14,894 nt of DNA from Amoebophrya sp. AT5.2 (Eukaryota > Sar > Dinophyceae > Syndiniales > Amoebophryaceae). Shown piece after piece: positions 1-9,100 of the stretch. The first letter of the stretch is position 1, and the number at the start of each line of letters is the position of its first letter. The stretch spans positions 1 through 14,894 of the forward strand of contig RXOD01005292.1 of assembly GCA_005223375.1 (NCBI GenBank), written 5' to 3'. The notes beneath the pieces are model-generated. The model was not told the origin of the DNA and ran no database searches. It saw only the letters and a program-made list of their open reading frames with translations. The position numbers were made by a program, and so were the translations under genes.

Positions 1-2
1 AT

Positions 3-365
3 GAGCAAGGAGGCTTTAAATCAGCAGATGAACGAAGTACTTTATGTCACCACGACGACCACTACCACTTCCAGAAGTTCAACCTCCAGCAGAGCAAGAT
101 TGAATCGAAAAGAAAAAGAATTAGGTTTGCGTTGAAGTGGCCGCAGCACGATCCAATAAAAACAGCTGCGCTTATTATTGCCCTCCACCTACAGAAAATT
201 TTGGGAGAACATCAACACTTGCCACCCAGCACGTCAAAAATTTTGGGAAGATTTCCGACTGTACACCACCTAATTGGAAGCCTAAGTCAATCTCCGCCGC
301 ACGAATACACGTTTATTTTGGTGAAGATCGATACCGATAGTAAATTCATAAAGGAACTACACTAA
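3..365 (+). other. Open frame at left edge, possible 3' end of a gene (doubtful)
   Basis: This frame is open from the window edge to a TAA at 363-365, about 120 codons. It contains a His/Asp-rich stretch (HHDDHYHF) followed by a basic stretch (SKIESKRKRIR). A KILG motif occurs twice, 42 bases apart, because of a repeated AAAATTTTGGGA. I recognise no domain. The base composition is more AT-rich than the confident exons of this window. It could be the last exon of a gene starting to the left, or chance. A second, 44-codon open frame starts with the ATG at position 1 and overlaps it; I cannot choose between them. Confidence 0.15.
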
Positions 366-1122
366 CTCTAACGCAGCACATCGCTTCCGCCTCTGTATTG
401 ATGGCCGTGATCGTGATCAAACATTCATATGCATGGGGAACCAGTGGAAAACAAAACAGTAAAACAGGATCGAAATAAACGGAACTGGCTGCTGCACGAC
501 AGCGAGAGGACCACCGTGAGAGCGTTTCGCAAGTTCTAAATAGTCTTCTTGTCTTTTGTTTCGACTCACTGTCTCGTTTCGCAGAAGAGCGACTTAGTTA
601 GAGGGGGGACGGAGCGGCTGGCTCGTGTCGTGTTCGTGCACATCGATCGTAAGAATGAATCGTTGTGCGAGGGGATAACGCACGTTCGAGTTGTAAGTCG
701 GATTTAATATCCATCGATCCTTTTTTTATTATTTTTTTTAGTAGTTTCCTTCGTGCCGTACATCCAAGACAAATCCACTCCGTTCCTCTCAAAACCATGC
801 TTCGCGTTAGATCGTGTAGACCCGGACTAAGATAGCCTACCTGCGCCACCGGGATTAATTTCTTTTTTTTAGTAGTTTGTCTTTTTGATTTTTCGAAGTT
901 TGAGTGCATTTCAATTTGATCCGCATGTTTTTCGTGCGAACGATCCTGTTCCTGAGTCACGGGTCGACGATTGATTCATAGATACCCAAGACGAACGCCC
1001 ACTCGTCGTCATATACAAGCCTACGCCAGCACGCAGTGCATGTAGTTGTAGATGTAGATTCCCAGTAGATTTTACGTTCGTGATAGGAGTCATCAAAGTC
1101 TCGCTTTGATTTATACTACTCT
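366..1122. other. Gene-poor spacer with poly-T tracts
   Basis: I see no coding exon I can defend here. The longest minus-strand open frame (598-960) owes its lysine runs to poly-T tracts on the plus strand and looks like chance. The notable content is two poly-T tracts, each followed by AGTAGTTT (listed separately), and several short GATC/ATCGAT palindromes. The stretch may hold the promoter of the gene starting near 1123, but I see no recognisable element. Confidence 0.4.
732..878. repeat. Direct repeat T8-AGTAGTTT, two copies
   Basis: The 16-base sequence TTTTTTTTAGTAGTTT occurs at 732-747 and again at 863-878, 131 bases apart. Related TAGTAGT or ACTACTA words recur in other spacers of the window, for example near 1113, 2940, 14022, 14181 and 14206. 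T-rich tracts ending in AG resemble splice acceptors, so these may be acceptor sites or a dispersed motif. No function can be assigned. Confidence 0.4.
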
Positions 1123-2067
1123 ATGATTCGCGTTCGCGAGTCGGCGGGAGGTGGGTGGGCAATGAAAATGGTGACCACTAGCACGACCGCCCGGGCCCGC
1201 CTCGCGGTAGAACAGGATCGGGTGAACCGGTAGCGGTAGAAGAGGATCATCGTCATCGGACGCGAGCGCGACCCGATCATCTTCGGAGGCGGTACTACGG
1301 AAGCGCGTGGTGCTGCTGGCGAATCCGTGGTCGTTGTTGAGCATGACCGAGTTCAATGCGAAGTGGGCGGAGCAGGTGCTGATGTGCTTTCCGCGGTTTC
1401 TCCGCTATCCCAACATCAAGGACGACCAGCTGCTCGTGGACGCCGAGCAGATGATTAAGGGTTGAAAAAGTTCAGGTCTAGGTCCAGGTCTAGGCTTCCC
1501 GTGTCTGGTTCACAAGAATACTACACCTCTTTGCCACTTCCTTGCGGAAGATTGCCATCCCTTCAGGGAGGAGGTCTAGGATCTTTAGTAGGATTAGGCT
1601 CCAACTGGAACTGGTACGCCCCCACGGCCCACGAGAGGGCTGCGGCGTTCCAGCTGTGACGTGTTGGCTCCCACCTGAGCAAAGTGCAGCCATAGAAAGC
1701 TGCCGCCTCAGTCGGGTATCGCTGCCGATGATGACCATCACTGACCAGAAGGTGATAGACGGAATTTCCTAACGGCGAAACCTAAACCTGAAGCAGGACC
1801 TGGGTTTTTTCAACCTCTAAGATGAACGCCCACCCGTCGGACGCGAAACTCCGGGACACCGTCATCCGCCAGGTGCGCGGGCGGCTGGAGTCCTCGGCCG
1901 GGTCCTCCGACGTCCGCACGAAGGAAACCATCAAGGAGGCGTTGTCCAGTCCGCACGCGAGCAGCGAGCTGCAGGTGAAGAAAGTGGAAATCGACCCAAC
2001 GGGACTGCCCTTTCCAGCCATGATGTCGTGCGTGGTGATGGACCCAGTGAAAAACCAGTTTCTCTGA
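1123..2067 (+). CDS. Probable four-exon gene, unknown protein of about 187 aa
   Basis: Proposed exons are 1123-1221, 1304-1460, 1690-1751 and 1822-2067. All introns are GT-AG: 1222-1303, 1461-1689 and 1752-1821. The phases (0, 1, 0) agree at every junction and the total is 564 bases, 188 codons including the TGA. The joined protein reads smoothly across junctions: LLANPWSLLSMTEFNAKW, then QMIK-A-IESCRLSR, then MMTITDQK-MNAHPSDAK, ending VVMDPVKNQFL. The last acceptor has a clear pyrimidine tract (GGTTTTTTCAACCTCTAAG). The third exon is only 62 bases. An alternative acceptor at 1288 would add AVLRK in frame. The start is the first ATG after an in-frame TAG at 1084. I do not recognise the family and see no signal peptide or membrane segment. 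The C-terminus is least certain, because GT donors at 2032, 2035 and 2047 could lead to further exons. Confidence 0.45.
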
Positions 2068-2525
2068 ATTCTTGTAGCGATAGCCAATAGACGGACTGGA
2101 TCTACTGCTTCTGCGCCTGCACTAATTATACCTGTAGCGGGATTAGCATTGATTTCTGCAGCATTGATTCGGTTTTGCTCGTCGTCCTCCAATCGTCATG
2201 CTCATGGATCCAGGACCAGGTGGCGGTCGATCCATGCTGTTTCGTCTTGTGATTTTGAACACATTCATGAGCAGGTAACGAGACCACGGTCGGAGAAGAT
2301 GGCGAACTCAAACATCTTCGGCTCAAATTAATCGTGCGGTGGAAGAAGCTTGATCATGAATGACACGATGATGTAGATCATCGCGACTGGTGTTGAGCGG
2401 GAAGGTCTCCTCTGCTAGGCGAACACAAGACTGCCTAAGCCAAAGGGTCGGGCTCGGATCGTTTGTGCGTGCGGGCCCCGGAATCATACGATTTTTCTTT
2501 ACCCCTTGATTGCTCCTTTCGCTCA

Positions 2526-2879
2526 ATGGGTAATCTTTGTCTTTCTATGTTCTTTCATGATGTTGTCGAGGTTGAGGAGGTGGCCGAGGCCGCCGGAGGT
2601 TCGACATCCATGCATCTATCTTTACTTTACATAAGTACTTTCCTCCAGGGCCGCATCAAAATCCACCGGCGATCACCCAGTAACTATAAAAAAATGCCCT
2701 CTGAGATCAAAAGGCTCTGCTTCTCGGTTGTGGCTTCGACCATTTTTTGCGGGAAAAAAAATTTCAGCAAAATTGGATTTTCAGCGACTTCATCCTATTG
2801 GCTCAGAGTATCAGTGTGGCTGATCGTTCATCTAGGGGCGCTACTTGTTACTCACCCGCTGCTCCGGTCAGTTAAGTAA
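2526..2879 (+). other. Weak open frame, 117 codons (138 from an upstream GTG at 2463)
   Basis: The frame is open from 2463; the first ATG is at 2526 and the TAA is at 2877-2879. Features are an acidic piece (VEVEEVAEAAGG), a cysteine-containing middle, and a hydrophobic C-terminal part (WLIVHLGALLVTH) that could pass for a membrane segment. Long A-runs inside produce the lysines. No family is recognised. A possible acceptor (TCCTCCAG at about 2643-2650) would split it. I think it more likely non-coding or a single exon than a complete gene. Confidence 0.18.
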
Positions 2880-2954
2880 CTTACTTTCATACGCCGGCGC
2901 AACCTGATGGCTGGTGCCGCAACCGTACGTAAAGTAAGAGTAGTAAAGTGTGAA

Positions 2955-2971
2955 GCAGCTCCTGGAGCTGC
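2955..2971. repeat. Perfect 8-bp palindrome with 1-nt centre
   Basis: GCAGCTCC and GGAGCTGC flank a single T, giving a 17-base near-palindrome. It lies about 140 bases before the EEP start codon, between inverted copies of a CTTACTTT/AAAGTAAG-type word. It might be a protein-binding site or simply chance. Confidence 0.3.
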
Positions 2972-3089
2972 ACCTGCAGCTAGTACTCAAACACAAACTT
3001 TACTTAGTTTTCGAATTTGAAGTACTTGAAATTCTTTCGCGAACGTCAACGATCATATAACAACATTAACATTATCCATATCCATTCAT

Positions 3090-3107
3090 TGCATTCTTCT
3101 GTCCAGC
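3090..3107 (+). promoter_or_regulatory. Candidate spliced-leader trans-splice acceptor of the EEP gene
   Basis: A pyrimidine-rich tract (GCATTCTTCTGTCCAG) ends in AG at 3105-3106, one base before the ATG at 3108. Dinoflagellate nuclear mRNAs receive a spliced leader at an AG upstream of the start codon, so this is the natural acceptor. The resulting untranslated leader would be the spliced leader plus one base, which is very short. An acceptor further upstream cannot be excluded. Confidence 0.3.
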
Positions 3108-6100
3108 ATGCGAAGGTTGCGATCCGTGTTTTTCGCGCAGGCGGTTCTGGCGGTCCTTCTGTTTGTGGCCGCGCTATCGCGCTTTTGCTATCTTCGGCTT
3201 CCTCGGGGGTTCTCTCACTTTATTCCAGCACCAGCAGCGACCGCGGACGAGCCCAGAATTCGCTTTGCGACGTACAACATCCTGTCGCCAACGCTGGCCG
3301 GCGGCCTGGGCGCGGGCGAGGCGTACCGGGACCCGGAGTACCGTCTGGCCAAGATCAAGCAAAAGCTCCTTCGCGAATGCAAACAGAAAAGCATTCTTGG
3401 CCTGCAGGAAGTAGGATTGTCGTGGAAGGGCCCGCTGACGGCCTTCTTCGAGGCGCATAACTACAGAGTGGTTGACACGCACTACGGCTCGCAGGGAACC
3501 GACTACATGGGCACGATGCTGGCGTATCCAGCGGAGCTGTACCAAGCGGTGGATTTGAAAGTGGAACGGACTGCGGATATGCAGCAAGCCCCAAACCGAG
3601 AACCTGCGTTGCCCTATGCGGAGCGAAAAGCAAAGGAAAAAAGGGAGAGAGAGGCGAGGGAGGCTGCAAAAGCCGCGCGCATTGCAGCGGGGCGAAAGCA
3701 GAGCGCGACAGAGGTAGACCGTGTTTTTACTTCCGGACATGTTCGCCGGTCCACCCAGACCCAGCGGCACCGCCGGCCCTGCGGTTCTTGTGTTGGCCGC
3801 GTTTGCGATTGAAAGTGAAACGTCTTTGTTTCAGGAATAACAACTACAACAAGCGAGCCCATCAGCAAAAGTACTTTCTCATGTACTCTCATTCATCTTC
3901 ATGATCTATGACTGAGACCAGCGCCAGAGAAGCTCAAGAACCTCGCTAGTGCGTCAAAATTTTGAAAAATCTCCACCTCCATCACCATCATCAGGTCGCC
4001 TGGGAGATCGCTTCTGGAGCCCCAAACCGGGTTATTTTGGCGAAGCTCCGCGTAATAGTAATTCCCGCCAGTGCGGGGGATTCGAGCTCATCTCCGGGAG
4101 CGGGTGAGGACACCACCTTCGTCGTCGGAGTGTGCCACAACCCCGCTTGGTTTGGCTCCGAAGAAAAGGAAATGGGCCTCCTACTGCACACCACGTTCTG
4201 GATGCAGGGCCTTCAGGAGTTCGCCGGCCCCCTGCCGCACGTCATGCTTGGCGACATGAATTTCGCTCCGTCTTCCCCTCCGCACCAGTGGGTGACACGA
4301 ACGCTGCCAATAGATGAGCCCAGCAGGCCGTGGCCGTGGATTTGGCTGCTGGAAGAAGACACGGGTAAGGGAATGGTGGGAGAAAGGTACGGGCGTACTT
4401 GGAAACCACAAACGAACAAACCGATGCAGTCGGTGGCGCAGAAAAAGTGGACAGTCAACGGAGATGGCAAGTTTCGGGCCCAGCTAGATTACATTTTCGC
4501 GTCGCAAAAAGATTGGGAACTTTTCAATGTTGAAAAACAGGATGTCGACGAAGCGGGCGCGGTAGTGGAGGGCCTCGGAACAGGAGGACAAGGTGGTGAG
4601 CATATCACAAGGTGGTGAGCATATCACATTTTGGCTCAAGGGAGTGGATACCCGCCCACTTCCTTGAAGGTTACGAGCCGATTGCAGGGTCACAGGAACC
4701 GAGGACTAGTTTGATCTATCACAACATCTGACTTACTACAACATTAAGACGCGTTTCCGCCCGTGGTCTTAGTTGTCCTAAAACCGAAAACAACGAAAAG
4801 AAAACACACACACATTTAAGAAACAAAGCAAGCTTACTATTCTGTTGATCACTACCGCAAGTAATAAAAGAAAAGTTTACCGCAAGCCGGGTAAAGCCCC
4901 GAGGCAAATGTCCAGCGTCGGAACTGTCGTCGACAAAACTGGGGGTAAGAAGCCACACGCTCCCCCCCCGCGCGCGAATCGCAGCGAAACCTCCTCGGGC
5001 GGAAAAAACGGCAAGGGCGATCGAAAGCAGAGCAAAAAGCGGACCGCCGACGTAATGGAAGTCGAGGACGAGGACCCGGTGGAAGTGGTGGATGCCACGA
5101 TGGCAGGGCAGACGCAGACGACACAAGACGGCGTCGAGATGGTGTCCAGCACGCAAGGTAGCACGTCGACCGCGGCCACGGAACAGCTGCCGCAGATGGG
5201 GGAGGAATTGAAGTGGAGCGTGCTGCTCAACGTGGCGGAAAAAGTCAAGCTGGGACTGGAAAAGAACGCTTTCTCGCCGGACAAGGTGGAGGACATTGCG
5301 GAGAGCATGATAAAAAACACGACCGGCAAACAGCAGCGGTTTTTGATTACGGATCGGGAACGTTCCTGTATGACCACCTGCGCGATCATGATCGTCATGA
5401 CGTTGGAAATGGAGGAACACAGCAGGTGCATGCTGAAAGTCGAAGAAAATGACCGACGCGATGAAAAAAACTCCGCTGCTGCGCTCGAGGGCATCGTCTC
5501 CGAGTTCCGCTTCGTCGTGCACCAGCGCATGCAAGGCAACGCAATGTGGCGGGCGGCCATCCACGAGCATTGCAAAGCGAAATGGTTGGACGACCGGCGC
5601 AGCGTCCTCGAGGCCTCGAATCCCGATTTCGAAGTCGAGCTCGACGTGGTCGACATTGGCACCGAGTTTTTCCGCGAAGCCAGGCGCACTCGTCCGGAGG
5701 AAGGCAAGGGGCTCTTCGACTCGGAGCTGCATGACCACGCTCGCAAGTACGCCGACAAGATCATCGACGAATGCAAAGACACCGAGGTGCTCAATGACTT
5801 GCACTGGAAACCGGTCGCCAAACGGCTGCTGCAGTACCTGCTCGTCTCCGAAAACTCGATAGTCGACGCGCGAATTTGTTTTGGCTCGCTGGTCGCCGTC
5901 GAAATCAAAAAGATCGACCTCAAGTCGCCCGAGCTGAAGAATCGTACGAACGCCCTCTACAAGGTTCCGAAGAAAGAGGCCAGGCCCATCTTCAACTTTT
6001 TGATGATCGGCGAACTCGAGCTCGGATTTGCGGAAAGCAGCTGGAGGCGGGTCAACCACGAAACCTCCGAGGACGACGTCAGGAGCGGTGCGCCCGTGCG

Positions 6101-9100
6101 CGGAAAGGAAAAAGTTGATGACGACACTGCCACTGCGGTCGCTGACGGGTTTTGGGACGACGGCAACAAGGAGGGCGAAAAATCCACGGTGCTCGCCATC
6201 CGGGGGTCGAACGCAAACACAGGTGTCGGGACTTCAGCCATCGTGCCCCATGGCAAGCGCAGCAAGGCCAACGTCATCGCCGACCTTGAGCGGTGGCATA
6301 AAATGTCGGCGATCGAGAAACTGCAGGCGTGCAGAGATACACCTTTGGACGAGATACTTCTGCCCGACCCTAAAGCCGGCTTCTTCGTACTGATGAAAGG
6401 CTATTTCCTCTTGGAGGTGGAAGAGGTAGCCAAGACTGTCATCATCTTTAGGATGTATGAAGTCTTGGATTTGAGTGATAGTCTCGCCCTCCGCGTACGA
6501 AGCCAGCGCGACAGCCGCATCACCGGGCTCATCAGGAAAGTCCCACTCGACCTGGAAAAAGGGGATTTTGTGGCGGCGCTGGTTGATTGGCAGAATCACT
6601 ATAAAACCGGCAAAGCGGAGCTACGCGTCACGGGAGAAGACCACACGTTCGTCGTGAGGGAACCGTGGAATTTTCTTGTCCACTCGGAAACGGAGGGCCT
6701 GCCGCCTCGCATAGCTGACGTCGAACCTTCGCAGACGGGCACGGAGCTGGTGAAGTTTGACGAGAAATCGATCTTCGCCAAAGTCCAGGGCATGATCGAA
6801 GAAAACAATCGCCAGCTGCGCAGCGAGATTGATGAAGGAAATAAAAAGAGTATCGAAAAAATGGAGAACATGCTGACTAGCTCCATTACGCCGCTGCAGG
6901 AAAAGATGGCGACGGTCGTCAAAAGCAGCGAGGACACCAAGGACGAGCTGCAGGGGATCCGCCAAAGGATGAAAAAGGAGGAAAAGAAACGCAAAAAGGG
7001 GCAGAAGCGCAGTGAAAGCATGTTGATCACACTGCTCAAGGCGAACAAGCTCGAGGTCCCGGACGACGAAGAATCCGAGAGTTCGGAAGAGTCGTCTGAT
7101 GACGACAACAAAAAGAAGAAGCCCTCCGAGCAGGAGCAAGAGCGCGGTGCTGGGCAGGCGAAAGGCGACTGTGGATTCACCGGCGGCGGACGCGCCATCG
7201 AAGACAAGAAGCCTGGGCAGCGGTTCGCGTATGGTGAGGATGGCTGGCTCGAGGAAAAAAAGGAAGGTAAAAACGTCGCACGGGAGCAGGCTGTAGAAGG
7301 CGGTGGTGGAGGATCGGGCGTGCTCGATGGGGGAGGGATCAATGCTGCTGACTGCGGGTTGATCGGATCCGGCGCCACCTCGCCTCCCAGCATCGGCGCT
7401 GAAGGAAAAGTAAAAGATGAAGTCGCACGTATCGAAGAGCAGGCCACGACCAAGAGGCTGTCGGTCGGGAGCATCATCAAGCCTGGGCTGAGTGGGGGCT
7501 CGATTGGTGGTGAGCTCGGTCCTTCTGGCGTGGGTCCGGCGGTCGCTGATTCGAGCCCGGAAGATTTGGAGATGCCGGCTGAGGACGAAAAGGACGAAAA
7601 GCCGGGTCACGAATCGGGGGAGATGAAACATGTTGCCAGCTCGGCCCCTCCGAAGGCTGCATCCACGTATGCTGGCTCGACGAATGCGAACGTGGGCTCC
7701 GACGTTCACGCTCCCGCGGTTAACAGCAGCGGCACTCACCTGCTCGCCACAAGCAAGCCGCCGGGCGCGAAGCAGGGCAACAACTACAAGAAAAAGGGTG
7801 GAAAGAGCGCTTACGATGGCGGTGCGCGCGGCGGTGCTCCTCCTACCAGCTACCAACCGATCTACAACCAACAGCAACGTGGAAGCGGGGGGAGTACTAG
7901 CTACAACCAGCACCACATCGCCGGGCAGCCATACAATCAATACAACCAACAAAACGACGTAAGCGCAAATAATTCCTCGTCCTCTTCTCCTTCAGTGCTC
8001 GGCTCAGAACTCGAAAAGCTAATACCTGCCAACGAGAAGGACTACGCGCGCATTTCTGAGCTGGTTTCCTCACACTTCGCCGGTGAGAGGAGGCTATGCG
8101 AAGTTTCCAACCGCGCCGCATCCGACGAAACAATTGACACGCAGCTGCTCATCAGACGCCTTGGTCTCCCCATCGAGGAAATTGGAGCCAGATTCAGTGG
8201 CGGTGATTGTATTTGTGAGGGCACAAATTTAACAAAATACAACAGGTTCAGTGGACTGGCAGATACGGCGGCGGATCATACAACTACAACAATCAAGGCT
8301 AAGGACGATAAGCAAAATGCGGGCGGGTGGAAGCAGAACTGTTTTGGATGCAGCGTTGATGTAAACGAAGTTGGAAGCGCTGAGCAGCACGGGCGGATGC
8401 GTCGGGTAGCTATCGTTACCAAGTTCGACGGCTGCAGGCGCAACAGAGGTAGAAACGGACGAAGGAGAAAAAAGGAAATTGAAGAGCGATTTTTGAATTT
8501 ATATGACGATCTTCGAGTGGCAACAAAAAGAACTGTTGAGCACGTGGCTTCCAAGCTCTTTGATGGAAGAAACAAAATCGAAAAGGACTCAAAAGACGAC
8601 GCGGCGTCTGTTTCCGGCACCAGTTTTGAAGAAGAAGTTGAGGAAAACGAAGAATTGAAGCTTTTCGCCGCGGCAGCTGTGTACGGCGGACGATGGAAGC
8701 GCGAGCACCTGCGCTCTTGTTTTGTTAAATTTGTGCCCAATGATCACAAATCAATAAATCGTGGTGAAGGCGGAAGTTCGCAAGATGAAAAAACGAAAAA
8801 TCAAGAGGAGATCAAGGCCTGCGGTGGCGTCAAATACAGCGTCCCAACACCGAAGACAGTTTTCTTCAGCGAAGCTGAGGTCGAAGGAGCTGAGGGCGCT
8901 GAGCCTGCCGATGCTGGGAAGCATGAATGCCTCACCTCGTCGCAAGAGGAGAACGGCAGAGGCGGTATCAACGGTAGCTGCGAAGCGCGATTGCACGAAG
9001 GCAAGGACGAGGGACCGCATGACGATGGCGAAAACGAAGGGGACGGCGGTTCCACGGTCGCCACCGACGATGAAGTGGGACCCGAGACTGGCCTGGACTC

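Larger units (their letters stand above)
2068..3107. other. Spacer between two genes, with fragments of open frame
   Basis: This stretch has no confident gene. Small coding-like pieces occur, such as the frame around 2197-2275 containing MLMDPGPGGGRSMLFRL before a GT, and a short ending DQVAVDPCCFVL. These might be further exons of the upstream gene, but I could not join them in phase without meeting stops. A 7-bp hairpin lies at 2366-2383. The part from about 2880 to 3107 is presumably the 5' region of the EEP gene. Confidence 0.3.

Noticed and set aside
598..960. 120-codon minus-strand open frame
   Set aside because: Lysine runs come from the poly-T tracts, no splice or start context is visible, and no family is recognised.
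2308..2326. Second spliced-leader relic (CATCTTCGGCTCAAA)
   Set aside because: It needs one substitution, one inserted base and a changed last base, and it is not placed before a gene start. A TTGGCTCA word near 2799 is also too short.
4594..4612. A 19-base GT-AG micro-intron made by the tandem duplication
   Set aside because: Removing one copy restores reading into the retrotransposon leader, not into an EEP motif. The true SDH motif lies at 13856-13864 with a normal donor and acceptor. A 19-base spliceosomal intron would also be exceptional.
4616..4618. TGA as the real end of the EEP gene, with GEH as a variant of the SDH motif
   Set aside because: The TGA exists only because of the tandem duplication, and a canonical PSDHILV continues the gene in phase downstream of the element.
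4719..6059. Long minus-strand open frame (446 codons) opposite the start of the retrotransposon ORF
   Set aside because: It is a shadow of the GC-rich plus-strand codons, has low-information His/Val/Leu/Arg composition and no domain. The same applies to 6621-7952 and other minus-strand frames over the element.
8203..8245. A 43-base GT-AG intron in the retrotransposon ORF
   Set aside because: Its removal shifts the frame away from the 1700 downstream codons that hold the endonuclease and RT. An element that had passed through spliced mRNA would also have lost it.
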